From Luteibacter jiangsuensis (GTDB lineage: Bacteria > Pseudomonadota > Gammaproteobacteria > Xanthomonadales > Rhodanobacteraceae): 64,000 bases of DNA. The position numbers were made by a program, and so were the translations under genes. Positions 27,523 through 37,087 of the stretch are shown piece after piece; the stretch's first letter is position 1; each line of letters starts with the position of its first letter. The stretch lies in assembly GCF_030812295.1 (NCBI RefSeq), contig NZ_JAUSSK010000005.1, positions 310,001 through 374,000 of the forward strand. Reading direction: 5' to 3'. The notes under the pieces are model-generated. The model did no database searches and was not told where the DNA came from. It saw only the letters and a program-made list of their open reading frames with translations.

Positions 27523-28050
27523 TCAATCGATAGCAGCGAAGATCCGCTTGTCGGTGCATTTAATACTCGCGCCTTCGCGGTTACACGGGCGGAAGTTGCC
27601 CAGAAAGTCATGGACGACTTGCTTGGCGTCGTCACCTGCCCCCTCTATATGGACATGAACGGAAGGCTGGTTACCCTTTCCTGCATATAGAACGTCCCAC
27701 TTAGAGGTCGAGGTCACGTATCGACACTGAGTCACTTCCAACTCGGAACTGCAGGGCTTAGCTGATTCAAAAATGTCCATTTTCGGGTTGTAGCCGAGAT
27801 AAACGCGTACCTTCACGGAATGCGGGAGAGTCAGGTCATATATCGTAAAGTCGATAGGCAACGACATCGTCAGTTCATCACCTCCACCAATGCCGAAGCA
27901 GACTGTGCCCGCATACACGTTGCAATATACGTAACGTGACGCCTTTACCTGGGCCGCTTGCTCCTGATTACTTGCCGCAACGACAATTCCGCATACCATA
28001 AAAAGCAAGAACCCATAATAGATTCTCAAAGAGCGCGAGAAGTTGAACAT
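27523..28050 (-). CDS. Secreted Cys-containing protein, candidate immunity partner of the mini-RHS protein
   Basis: Unknown protein of 175 residues. I choose ATG 28050, 13 bp after the RHS gene stop with AGGAG 10 bp upstream; the longer frame to 28122 would overlap the RHS gene by 59 bp. An N-terminal hydrophobic signal or anchor (LRIYYGFLLFMVCGIVVAA) precedes a beta-rich domain. That domain has six Cys (43, 51, 100, 109, 156, 165), suited to disulfides in the periplasm. Composition is AT-rich compared with neighbours, like the RHS gene. No family recognised. Position immediately downstream of a toxin-like gene suggests immunity or inhibitor function, by inference only. Confidence 0.7.
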   Translation of the reverse strand: MFNFSRSLRIYYGFLLFMVCGIVVAASNQEQAAQVKASRYVYCNVYAGTVCFGIGGGDELTMSLPIDFTIYDLTLPHSVKVRVYLGYNPKMDIFESAKPCSSELEVTQCRYVTSTSKWDVLYAGKGNQPSVHVHIEGAGDDAKQVVHDFLGNFRPCNREGASIKCTDKRIFAAID

Positions 28051-28063
28051 GCGCGCATAACTC

Positions 28064-29017
28064 CTATGGGTTCGTAGGGGACTCTTTAATGGTGATGTTC
28101 TGCCGACTTTTAAGAATTGCATCCATATTCTGGCTCCCCGTAATCACGTTATTACCTAGTGCACCCATCAAGTTTGATTTATATCCTGGGTCTGCCACCG
28201 TCACACGGTTTCCACTTGCATCCTTTGTCTCGGAATAATGATCATTCTCCATCATAAGATGTCCCGTCTCATGCTCTGCCTCGCCTTGGGACCAGCCTGA
28301 GGATGTGACATTCCACTCACCGCTATTACCTTGACTTACGAAAGAAGCGCCGGAGCTATTCAAATCTGATGTTGGACCATTTACTAGCGTAATGTTATTT
28401 ACTGCCTTCTTTGGCGTAGTAGCGTCAACATCGACTATGGCGACTTTTACCAAAGTAATCGCGCCACCGACACTATAAAGCCCTGACCATTTTGCGGCGA
28501 CACTTGATTTTATATTTGAAACCACTTGCGAACTCGCTGAAGCCGGACCCGAAAATTGGACCGGGACTGCGATGGAAATACTTCCATCCTGCTTATACGT
28601 AATGATCGCATTTCGGCCATCAGGATCAATATGCACCAGCGGACTGTTGTTCGCATAATTGAAGCGATTGAACAAGAAAGGCTCGCCCGGAGCAGGCTGA
28701 CTTGGATCAACACTGATAAATCGACCGATGAAGGGATCGTAATAACGAGCTTGCGCATAAATTAGGCCGCTATCAGTATCAGCAACGTGCCCTGTGTAAC
28801 CTGGGCCATCTGACACTGAACCCATCACGGAAGCGCCATAGGGCGCGTAGTCCGTAGTAGAGACTACGTTGCCGTTCGAATCGGTAACCGCCAGAATGGT
28901 GCCTTGTGGATCGGAGTAATAGTACGAAACTGATTTTCCGCTCCATGCTGGCGCCGCGACCATCAGTGCAACAATCAAACAACAAGCGCTTGAATAATTT
29001 GACCTTGAGATACCCAT
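28064..29017 (-). CDS. Short secreted RHS-core protein with metzincin-like metalloprotease C-terminus
   Basis: Protein of 317 residues from ATG 29017 (strong GGGGGAG RBS). Residues 1-27 form a Sec signal (CCLIVALMVAAPAWS). Residues about 31-135 are the terminal RHS core: YYYSDPQGTILAVTDSNGNV, TDYAPYGA, GYTGHVADTDSGLIYAQARY, YDPFIGRFISVDP and NPL-type NSPLVHIDPDGR, the usual RHS/toxin junction. Residues 136-317 form a tip domain. It has HETGHLMMENDH (His249, Glu250, His253, with Asp259 or His260 as third ligand) and a downstream SNLMG (Met284) resembling a metzincin Met-turn. Usual RHS proteins exceed 1000 residues, so this is a minimal cassette. Composition is AT-rich, suggesting recent transfer. 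Confidence 0.85.
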   Translation of the reverse strand: MGISRSNYSSACCLIVALMVAAPAWSGKSVSYYYSDPQGTILAVTDSNGNVVSTTDYAPYGASVMGSVSDGPGYTGHVADTDSGLIYAQARYYDPFIGRFISVDPSQPAPGEPFLFNRFNYANNSPLVHIDPDGRNAIITYKQDGSISIAVPVQFSGPASASSQVVSNIKSSVAAKWSGLYSVGGAITLVKVAIVDVDATTPKKAVNNITLVNGPTSDLNSSGASFVSQGNSGEWNVTSSGWSQGEAEHETGHLMMENDHYSETKDASGNRVTVADPGYKSNLMGALGNNVITGSQNMDAILKSRQNITIKESPTNP

Positions 29018-29147
29018 ATCTCCCCCTGTTCCTTGTCTGGGTATCGTTACATAAAACTTGTTGTTCGTGCCTCTGCGCCCAATCAACCTTTTCTATGGCA
29101 GATTGCTATTCGGACACCTTCCCGGCTTGGAGAGGGCACCACTAGGC

Positions 29148-29621
29148 TCAGCCGCCGTTAACCGGCGGCTGCGGTGACACGGGAGGCAACGGGGGCGTCT
29201 TCGGCGGCACGGGCGTGTACTGCGCCGAGGCCATGCGCCAGCCGTCGGCACCCTTGACGACACTCGCGCCGAGGGTCAAACGACGTTGCATGCCCTTCAC
29301 CGTGAAGACCACGGTGCCGGTTACGAAGGCGCTATTGCCATGGACGCGTGCCTTCACGTCGTCGAGCGACGTAGGCGGCACCTCGCCCTTCTTTTCCGGA
29401 GCGTAGAAGCCGAGCACGGCATCGTGCTCGTCCACTTCCCCGCGCGGTGATACCTCGACGAAATTCGGAAGCAGGATCGCGCGCAGCGCGGGAAGGTCGA
29501 AGTCGTGTTCCGCTTTCACATAGCGGGCGACCGCGGCCTCGGGCGTGCCCTCGGCGGCGGCGGCCGTTCCGGCCACGGGAAGGAGCGCGAGGGACAGCAG
29601 GGCCGTTCTGTATGGCGACAT
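29148..29621 (-). CDS. Secreted SnoaL/DUF4440-like (NTF2-fold) protein
   Basis: Exported protein of 157 residues with a Sec signal (MSPYRTALLSLALLPVAGTAAAA). The domain begins EAAVARYVKAEHDFDLPALRAIL, with FVEVSPRGEVDEHDAVLGFY and ADGWRMASAQYTPV. This is the pattern of NTF2-like DUF4440/SnoaL proteins (cone fold, one ligand pocket). It ends in a Pro-rich tail (TPPLPPVSPQPPVNGG). Ligand or activity unknown. GC-rich again, so it marks the right edge of the AT-rich islet. Confidence 0.8.
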   Translation of the reverse strand: MSPYRTALLSLALLPVAGTAAAAEGTPEAAVARYVKAEHDFDLPALRAILLPNFVEVSPRGEVDEHDAVLGFYAPEKKGEVPPTSLDDVKARVHGNSAFVTGTVVFTVKGMQRRLTLGASVVKGADGWRMASAQYTPVPPKTPPLPPVSPQPPVNGG

Positions 29622-29856
29622 GAGCGTCTCTCGTCATCAGGATGTTGCCGGATCATCCGGCGGGACCGATCCGCACGCATGGCCCGTTCGTCACCCTCCG
29701 CTCCGACGTGCCTGCCGCGCGGCGGGACGGCGGCGGGCTCACGGGTGAACGCGGGATATTTCGTTCGGGTACGCTTCGGGAAGGCGAGCGTGGCGTGAGG
29801 GCCGGAGGCCCCCGCCACGTGCCGATGACGACCATCACTCTTCAAGGGGTACTTCG

Positions 29857-30894
29857 ATGCGACGACTGCTTGCCACCCTCCTGGTCTGCCTTGTTGCGCT
29901 ATGCGCCCAGGCGGGCACGGCGCCTGCCGCCACGACCTCCTCCTACTTCGACAACACCGGCCGCGACGACGTCCTCTCGGGCGGGGTCAAGACGATCGTC
30001 ATCGACACGCCCAAGGGCAAGTTCAAGGTGTGGACCAAGCGCGTCGGCAACAATCCCCGCATCAAGGTGCTCCTGCTGCACGGCGGACCGGGCGCCACGC
30101 ATGAGTATTTCGAGGCCTTCGACAGCTATTTTCCCGGCGAGGGCATCGAGTACTACTACTACGACCAGCTCGGCTCGGCCTTCAGCGACAACCCCAAGGA
30201 CGAATCGCTGTGGGAGATCCCCCGCTTCGTCGACGAAGTGGAGCAGGTACGCACGGCCTTGCACCTGGACAAGGACAACTTCTACCTCCTCGGCCATTCC
30301 TGGGGTGGCGTGCTGGCCATCGAGTACGCATTGAAGTATCCACAGCACCTCAAAGGGCTGGTCATCTCCAACATGATGGACAGCATCCCGGCGTACAACG
30401 CCTACGCCAGCAAGGTGCTGATGCCCGCGATGGACCAGAAGAAGCTCGCCGAGGTGAAGCGCCTGGAAGCCGAGCACAAGACCGACGACCCGGCGTACAT
30501 GGCCCTGCTCATGCCCATGCACTACGAGCAGCACATCCTGCGCATGCCGGCCGCGCAGTGGCCCGACCCGGTGGAGCGGGCGTTCTCCCGGCTCAACCAG
30601 CAAATCTACGTGGCCATGCAGGGCCCCAGCGAGCTGGGCGCCAGCGGCAAGCTGCTGCACTGGGACCGCAGCCAGGCATTGAAGACCATCAAGGTACCCA
30701 CCCTGGTGATCGGCGCCCGATACGACACCATGGACCCCGCCTACATGGAAGCCATGGCGAAGAAGATGCCCGACGCGCGCTTCCTGCTTTGCCCGCAGGG
30801 CTCGCACATGGCGATGTACGACGACCAGAAGACGTACTTCGCCGGGCTGGTCAAGTTCCTCAAGGACGTGGACGCCGGCAAGCCGTTGAACTGA
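29857..30894 (+). CDS. Secreted proline iminopeptidase-like alpha/beta hydrolase
   Basis: Serine hydrolase of 345 residues with a Sec signal (LLATLLVCLVALCAQAGTAPA). The oxyanion/N-terminal motif is HGGPGATHEYFEAF, the nucleophile elbow is GHSWGG (Ser about residue 148), and the catalytic Asp/His probably lie in IGARYDTMDP and PQGSHMAMYDDQ. The HGGPG + GHSWGG combination is typical of proline iminopeptidases (S33). It is monocistronic, 85 bp before parC on the same strand. Substrate specificity (N-terminal Pro) is inferred from family. Confidence 0.92.
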   Translation: MRRLLATLLVCLVALCAQAGTAPAATTSSYFDNTGRDDVLSGGVKTIVIDTPKGKFKVWTKRVGNNPRIKVLLLHGGPGATHEYFEAFDSYFPGEGIEYYYYDQLGSAFSDNPKDESLWEIPRFVDEVEQVRTALHLDKDNFYLLGHSWGGVLAIEYALKYPQHLKGLVISNMMDSIPAYNAYASKVLMPAMDQKKLAEVKRLEAEHKTDDPAYMALLMPMHYEQHILRMPAAQWPDPVERAFSRLNQQIYVAMQGPSELGASGKLLHWDRSQALKTIKVPTLVIGARYDTMDPAYMEAMAKKMPDARFLLCPQGSHMAMYDDQKTYFAGLVKFLKDVDAGKPLN

Positions 30895-30978
30895 TGAGCC
30901 TCCTGCCCGGTCTTCGCTCCTGAGACGCCTTTCTGGCACCATCGTCCGGTTAACGACGCGCCGTGGCGCGCCAGCCGG

Positions 30979-33231
30979 ATGCTCAAGCCCATGAATTTGC
31001 AAGCCAATTACGAACAGATCCCGCTCAAGGACTACGCTGAGCGGGCCTATCTCGATTACTCCATGTACGTGGTGCTGGACCGCGCCCTGCCCTTCGTGGG
31101 CGACGGGCTGAAGCCGGTGCAGCGCCGCATCATCTACGCCATGAGCGAGCTCAGCCTCGCCGCCACGGCCAAGCCGAAGAAGTCGGCGCGCACCATCGGC
31201 GACGTCATCGGCAAGTTCCATCCGCATGGCGATTCGGCGTGCTACGAGGCGATGGTCCTCATGGCCCAGCCGTTCTCCTACCGCTACCCTCTGGTGGATG
31301 GTCACGGAAACTTCGGCTCGCCGGACGATCCGAAGAGCTTCGCGGCCATGCGCTACACCGAGTCGCGCCTCACGCCGATCGCGGAAGTGCTCCTGTCCGA
31401 ACTCGGCCATGGCACGACCGACTGGGTGCCGAACTTCGACGGCACGCTCGAGGAGCCCTCCTGGCTCCCCGCGCGCGTACCGCACGTGCTGTTGAACGGG
31501 TCCATGGGTATCGCCGTGGGCATGGCCACGGACATTCCGCCGCACAACCTCCGCGAGGTCGCCAGCGCCTGCATCCGCCTGCTCGACGACCCGGACGCGA
31601 CGATCACCGACCTCTGCGAACACGTGCACGGGCCGGATTACCCGACCACGGCCGAGATCATCACGCCGCGCCGCGAGATCCTGGCGATGTACCAGAACGG
31701 CACCGGCTCGATCCGCGCCCGTGCCGTGTACGAGCGTGACGACGGCAATATCGTCATCACCGCCCTGCCACACCAGGTTTCGCCCTCCAAGATCCTCGAG
31801 CAGATCGCCGCGCAGATGCGCGCGAAGAAACTGCCGATGATCGAAGACCTCCGCGACGAGTCCGATCACGAGAACCCGATCCGCCTCGTGCTCGTGCCGC
31901 GTTCGAACCGCGTGGACGTGGAGGAGATGATGCAACACCTCTTCGCCACGACCGACCTGGAGAAGAGCTTTCGCGTCAACCTGAACATGATCGGCCTGGA
32001 TGGCCGTCCGCAGGTGAAGGACCTGAAGGTCATCCTCAGCGAATGGCTGCGCTTCCGCACCGACACGGTCACCCGGCGCCTGAACCATCGCCTGGGCCGC
32101 GTGGAACGGCGCCTCCACCTGCTGGAAGCACTGCGCATCGCCTACCTCAACATCGACGAGGTGATCCGCATCGTCCGTACCGAGGACGAGCCGAAGCCGA
32201 TCCTGATGGCGCGCTTCAAGCTGGACGACGAACAGGCCGACTACATCCTCGAGACGAAGCTGCGCCAGCTCGCGCGCCTCGAGGAGTTCAAGATCAACGA
32301 GGAGCGCGACAAGCTCGAGGAAGAGCGCGCCCGCATCAACGTGTTCCTGAAGTCGCCGGCCAAACTCAAGGGCCTCATCAAGGACGAACTGCGCAACGAC
32401 GCCGAGAAGTACGGCGACGAGCGCCGCTCGCCACTGATCGAGCGCAGCGCCGCCCAGGCACTGGACGAAAGCGCCCTGGTCGTGTCCGAGCCGGTCACCG
32501 TGGTGCTCTCGCAGAAGGGCTGGGTACGCGCGGGCAAGGGCCACGACATCGACGGCGAGGCACTCTCCTACCGCGACGGCGACAGCCTGCTGGCGGTGGC
32601 GCGCGCGCGCACCACGCAGCAGGTGGCCTTCATCGACTCCACCGGCCGCGCCTACGCCACGCCTGCGCATACGTTGCCTTCCGCTCGCGGTAACGGTGAA
32701 CCGCTCACCGGCCGGTTCAGCCCGCCGGCGGGCGCGCGCTTCGACGCCGTGGTGGCCGCGGACAACGACACGCGTGTCATATTGTCCACCGATTTCGGCT
32801 ACGGCTTCGTCACCCGTTTCGAGGCGCTCACGGGCCGCCAGAAGGCAGGCAAGCAGATCATCTCGCTCAGCGATGGTGCTCGCGTGCTGGCGCCGGCGAT
32901 CACCGCCGATCCGTCGCGTGACCGTATCGTCGTCGTCACCAGCGAGGGCCACCTGCTGATGTTCTCGGTGGCCGAGCTACCGGAACTGGACAAGGGCAAG
33001 GGCAACAAGCTCATCGAGGTGCCGAAGGCCAAGCTGGCCTCGGGCGAGGAGCGCGTCGTCGGTGTCGCCGTGGTCACCGAAGGAAAGGGCGAAGTCACCC
33101 TGTACGCGGGGCAGCGCAAGCTCACCCTGCGGTGGGCCGACCTCGTCGAGTACGGCGGCAATCGCGCCACCCGAGGCGGCGTATTGCCGCGCGGCCTGAG
33201 GCGCGTGGAGCGGATCGAGACAACGGGCTGA
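30979..33231 (+). CDS. parC: DNA topoisomerase IV subunit A
   Basis: Breakage-reunion subunit of topoisomerase IV, which decatenates daughter chromosomes. It has 750 residues; ATG 30991 (MNLQANYEQ) is an alternative start, neither having a clear RBS. Active-site Tyr is in AAMRYTESR (Tyr126). The quinolone-determining segment reads [10 protein letters not shown] with Ser86 and Glu90 (equivalent to E. coli Ser80/Glu84), the usual unmutated residues. C-terminal beta-pinwheel is from about residue 500. The partner parE is not nearby. Confidence 0.97.
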   Translation: MLKPMNLQANYEQIPLKDYAERAYLDYSMYVVLDRALPFVGDGLKPVQRRIIYAMSELSLAATAKPKKSARTIGDVIGKFHPHGDSACYEAMVLMAQPFSYRYPLVDGHGNFGSPDDPKSFAAMRYTESRLTPIAEVLLSELGHGTTDWVPNFDGTLEEPSWLPARVPHVLLNGSMGIAVGMATDIPPHNLREVASACIRLLDDPDATITDLCEHVHGPDYPTTAEIITPRREILAMYQNGTGSIRARAVYERDDGNIVITALPHQVSPSKILEQIAAQMRAKKLPMIEDLRDESDHENPIRLVLVPRSNRVDVEEMMQHLFATTDLEKSFRVNLNMIGLDGRPQVKDLKVILSEWLRFRTDTVTRRLNHRLGRVERRLHLLEALRIAYLNIDEVIRIVRTEDEPKPILMARFKLDDEQADYILETKLRQLARLEEFKINEERDKLEEERARINVFLKSPAKLKGLIKDELRNDAEKYGDERRSPLIERSAAQALDESALVVSEPVTVVLSQKGWVRAGKGHDIDGEALSYRDGDSLLAVARARTTQQVAFIDSTGRAYATPAHTLPSARGNGEPLTGRFSPPAGARFDAVVAADNDTRVILSTDFGYGFVTRFEALTGRQKAGKQIISLSDGARVLAPAITADPSRDRIVVVTSEGHLLMFSVAELPELDKGKGNKLIEVPKAKLASGEERVVGVAVVTEGKGEVTLYAGQRKLTLRWADLVEYGGNRATRGGVLPRGLRRVERIETTG

Positions 33232-33257
33232 TGCCCCATGGGCCCCTGCCGGAGCCA

Positions 33258-33337
33258 TCGCCGCTGAAGCGGCTCCCACACTCTGCCTGGCAATCCAGGC
33301 ATGCGTGCGTTTTGTGTGGGAGCCGCTTCAGCGGCGA
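33258..33337. repeat. REP pair (BIME) between parC and the Nudix gene
   Basis: Two inverted 24-bp arms (left 33258-33281, right 33314-33337) flank 32 bp. Each arm has the form GTGGGAGCCGCT-TCA-GCGGCGA, i.e. a GTGGGA head followed by its own small hairpin. This is the standard layout of REP elements mobilised by RAYT transposases. It lies in the 111 bp between convergent genes, where it could also serve as a bidirectional transcription stop or mRNA 3' end. Confidence 0.88.
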
Positions 33338-33342
33338 CGCTT

Positions 33343-33831
33343 CTACAACCGGGTGAACCCCCAGGACATCATCCGCCCGTCCTTGTACGGCATCACGCCA
33401 TGGAACGGCCGTGGGTCGGCGTCGAACACCAGCGGCAGAAAATGTCGGTCGCCTTCCCACATGGGAAGGTCGTGCAGGCTTTCCAGCGCCACCCATTCCA
33501 GCGCGCCTTCGTGGTTCGATTCCAACGGCGTCCCCTCGAAGCGGGTCACCACGAAGATGAAGCCCAGCCAGTCTTCGCCGTGCTTGCCGAAGCCGGGCCA
33601 GTTCAGGGTGCCGCGCAGGGACATCTCCAGGCATTCGATACCTGCCTCTTCCCTGATCTCCCGGCGCATGCACGCGGCGATGTCCTCGCCCGGCTCCATC
33701 TTTCCGCCAAGGCCGTTGTACTTGCCCAGGTGATGGTCGTCCTTGCGGGCGTTGCGGTGGATCATGAGGACGCGCTCGCCGTCCGGTGACAACACATAGC
33801 CGAGGGTGGCAACGATAGGCGTATAGGGCAT
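33343..33831 (-). CDS. Nudix hydrolase, 8-oxo-dGTP diphosphatase-like
   Basis: Hydrolase of nucleoside diphosphate-linked compounds, 162 residues. The complete Nudix box is at about 42-64: GGKMEPGEDIAACMRREIREEAG, matching GX5EX7REUXEEXGU (first residues Gly-Gly-Lys, closing EEAG). The N-terminal part (ATLGYVLSPDGERVLMIHR) and the final GVMPYKDGRMMSWGFTRL resemble MTH1-like 8-oxo-dGTPases. The substrate remains an inference. It ends 6 bp from the REP element. Confidence 0.92.
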   Translation of the reverse strand: MPYTPIVATLGYVLSPDGERVLMIHRNARKDDHHLGKYNGLGGKMEPGEDIAACMRREIREEAGIECLEMSLRGTLNWPGFGKHGEDWLGFIFVVTRFEGTPLESNHEGALEWVALESLHDLPMWEGDRHFLPLVFDADPRPFHGVMPYKDGRMMSWGFTRL

Positions 33832-33934
33832 GGTGGTGGAGGAATCGGGGTAAAAGGCCGAAGTTTACGCCGTCCGCGCGGGAGTGGCGTCTTCGGCCCT
33901 TGCACTGCACCTCCACCCCGGCGAACATCGACGG

Positions 33935-34747
33935 ATGCTCCATCCTTCCTTCTCCCGAATGTTCCGCCATGTCGGCCTTCGCATCCTCGCCCTCGCCGCC
34001 CTCACGGGGCTGGCCATCGGCTGTGCGGACCCGGCCGATGCCGTCGATGGCCGTGACGTCGTGTTCGACAGCCAGTCCTATTTCGTGGTCACCGTGGACA
34101 CGCGCGACGAGGATATCGAGCTCCATTGGCGCAACCCGGACAACGGCCAGCCCTTCAGCACCCTCGAGACGCTGAAGGCGTGGACCGAAGCCAAGGGGCG
34201 CCATCTGGCGTTCGCCACCAACGCCGGCATCTACGATCGCGAATTCAAGCCGCTCGGCCTCTATGTCGAGGATGGCAAGACCATCGTCCCGCTCAATCTC
34301 GCCCACGGAAATCCGCGGTCGGGAAATTTTTCGCTACTGCCCAACGGCGTCTTCGCCGTCTACGAGGACGGCAGCGCGGAAGTGCGCACGAGCGAGGCAT
34401 TCCGCGCCGCCGGCCGGAAGCCGCGCTGGGCGACCCAGTCGGGGCCGATGCTGGTGATCGACGGCGAGATCAACACGCAGTTCGACAACGGTTCGGACAG
34501 CATGAAATGGCGCAGCGGCGTCTGTGCGAAGACGCCGCGCGAGGTGGTCTTCGTGGTCAGCCGCGCGCCGGTCAACTTCCACAGCTTCGCCCGCCTGTTC
34601 CGCGACGAGATCGGTTGCCGCGATGCGTTGTTCCTCGACGGTACGATCTCCCAGGCCTACACACCCGACGACGGCTACGTGGGCGCGCCCGCATTCATGA
34701 CCAAGCCCTACGCGGGCATGATCGCGGTGTTTCCGAAGCGCAAGTGA
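33935..34747 (+). CDS. Phosphodiester glycosidase-family lipoprotein (NAGPA/DUF2233-like)
   Basis: Secreted protein of about 270 residues. I take ATG 33935 because it gives a signal peptide ending in the lipobox LAIGC; ATG 33959 is also possible, and the longer GTG frame from 33884 is unlikely. The domain has FATNAGIYDREFKPLGLYVEDGK, ATQSGPMLVIDGEIN, NGSDSMKWRSGVC and DALFLDGTISQAY. These are the typical conserved segments of the family related to N-acetylglucosamine-1-phosphodiester alpha-N-acetylglucosaminidase. A cell-envelope role is plausible but unproven. It is convergent with dapE. Confidence 0.85.
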   Translation: MLHPSFSRMFRHVGLRILALAALTGLAIGCADPADAVDGRDVVFDSQSYFVVTVDTRDEDIELHWRNPDNGQPFSTLETLKAWTEAKGRHLAFATNAGIYDREFKPLGLYVEDGKTIVPLNLAHGNPRSGNFSLLPNGVFAVYEDGSAEVRTSEAFRAAGRKPRWATQSGPMLVIDGEINTQFDNGSDSMKWRSGVCAKTPREVVFVVSRAPVNFHSFARLFRDEIGCRDALFLDGTISQAYTPDDGYVGAPAFMTKPYAGMIAVFPKRK

Positions 34748-34760
34748 TGGTGCGCGACGG

Positions 34761-35891
34761 TCAGCGCAGCATGCGTTCGCAGATCGCCTCGTAGAGATCC
34801 GGCAACCGCTCGAGATCGGCGACCGACACGCACTCGTCCACCTTGTGGATCGTTGCGTTCACCGGCCCGAGTTCGATCACCTCGGCACCCATGGGCGCGA
34901 TGAAGCGGCCGTCCGAGGTCCCACCGCCCGTGCTCTGCTCGGGATCGATCCCACACAGGTCGCGGCAAACGCCGACCACCACCTCGCGCAGGCGCCCACC
35001 CGGCGTGGCCAGGAACGGATGCCCGGAAAGGTGCCAGTCGATCGAGAAATCGACACCGTGTGCGCACAGGATCGTTTCGGTGCGCTCCCGCAATGCCTCG
35101 GCCGTGCTCGCGGTGGAAAAACGGAAGTTGATCAACGCCACCAGGTCACCGGGGATGACGTTGTTCGCACCCGTACCCGCATTGATGTTCGACACCTGGA
35201 ACGAGGTCGGCGGAAAGTCGGCGTTGCCTTCGTCCCAGCATTCCGCGACCAGCGCCGCCAGTGCGGGGGCAAGGACATGAATCGGATTCTTTGCCTTCTC
35301 GGGGTAAGCGACATGTCCTTGTATGCCACGCACTGTCAGTGTTCCGGATAACGAGCCGCGGCGGCCCACGCGAATGAGGTCGCCGAGCTTCGCCTTCGCG
35401 GACGGCTCCCCGACGACACAGGCATCGATGCGCTGCCCTGTCTTCGCAAAATGATCGACCACCTCGCGCACGCCATGCAGCGCCACGCCCTCTTCGTCGC
35501 TGGTAAGTAACAGGCCCGCGGTGCCGGGATGATCCGGGTGCGCGCTGACGAAGCGTTCGAGGGCGACGACCATGGCCGCCACCGAGCCCTTCATGTCGGC
35601 CGCACCGCGGCCATAAAGAAGACCCTCGCGTTCGTCCGGCTCGAACGGCGGCGAGGCCCACGCGCTTTCCGGTCCGGCCGGAACGACATCCGTGTGCCCA
35701 AGAAAGGCCAGCACGGGACCGACGCTCCCATGGGTGGCCCAAAGGTTGTCGACGTCGCCGAAGCGCAAATGCTCGATATGGAAGCCAAGCACGGCCAGCC
35801 GCTCCGCGATCAACGGCAGGCAACCCGCATCCTCGGGCGTCACGGACCGGCGGCGAATCAGATCGTGGGTGAGTTCGAGTACGGGTGACAT
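34761..35891 (-). CDS. dapE: Succinyl-diaminopimelate desuccinylase
   Basis: Hydrolyses N-succinyl-LL-2,6-diaminopimelate in the lysine and peptidoglycan precursor pathway. It has 376 residues of the M20 fold: metal ligands in [14 protein letters not shown] and [10 protein letters not shown], catalytic Glu in [11 protein letters not shown], and [12 protein letters not shown] near the C-terminus. It shares a strand and close spacing with the Spx/ArsC-like gene, dapD and glnD, so the dap genes are coupled here. Confidence 0.97.
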   Translation of the reverse strand: MSPVLELTHDLIRRRSVTPEDAGCLPLIAERLAVLGFHIEHLRFGDVDNLWATHGSVGPVLAFLGHTDVVPAGPESAWASPPFEPDEREGLLYGRGAADMKGSVAAMVVALERFVSAHPDHPGTAGLLLTSDEEGVALHGVREVVDHFAKTGQRIDACVVGEPSAKAKLGDLIRVGRRGSLSGTLTVRGIQGHVAYPEKAKNPIHVLAPALAALVAECWDEGNADFPPTSFQVSNINAGTGANNVIPGDLVALINFRFSTASTAEALRERTETILCAHGVDFSIDWHLSGHPFLATPGGRLREVVVGVCRDLCGIDPEQSTGGGTSDGRFIAPMGAEVIELGPVNATIHKVDECVSVADLERLPDLYEAICERMLR

Positions 35892-35896
35892 GGGCG

Positions 35897-36250
35897 CTAT
35901 TTACCGAAGCGCTTCTTGAAGGCGTTGTCGCTGAAGCCGACCGTCACCTCGTCGCCTTCGACCACCACCGGGCGCTTGATCAGCGCCGGATACTCCTTCA
36001 GCAGGAGGGTCCACTCCGGATCGGTGCGCGGATCCTTGCGCTGTGGCAACAGGGTGCGCCACGTCGTCGATGCCTTGTTGACCAGTCTCTCCCAACCGCC
36101 GAGCTTGCCGGCCCACGCCTTCAGCGTGGCGGCAGGCACCGGGTTCGTACGATAGTCGACGAAATCGTGTGCCACCTCGAAGCGGGTGAGCCAGTTGCGC
36201 GCCTTCTTGCAGGTATCGCAGTTGGGCAAGCCATACACCGTGATCGTCAT
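35897..36250 (-). CDS. Spx/ArsC-like (YffB/MgsR-type) thioredoxin-fold protein
   Basis: Cytoplasmic protein of 117 residues with the redox motif CDTCKKAR (Cys about 11 and 14), then [16 protein letters not shown] and [20 protein letters not shown]. This is the arsenate reductase-related YffB/Spx group, which is glutathione-dependent in some members and not proven to reduce arsenate. It sits between dapD and dapE (3- and 5-bp gaps), a conserved association whose biochemical reason is not clear. Confidence 0.93.
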   Translation of the reverse strand: MTITVYGLPNCDTCKKARNWLTRFEVAHDFVDYRTNPVPAATLKAWAGKLGGWERLVNKASTTWRTLLPQRKDPRTDPEWTLLLKEYPALIKRPVVVEGDEVTVGFSDNAFKKRFGK

Positions 36251-36253
36251 GGA

Positions 36254-37067
<814 letters not shown>

Positions 37068-37087
<20 letters not shown>

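Noticed and set aside
29899..32952. 1017-codon minus-strand frame opposite the hydrolase and parC
   Set aside because: It is a shadow of high-GC coding DNA; parC on the plus strand is unambiguous and the antisense product is His/Val/Leu/Asp-rich without domains.
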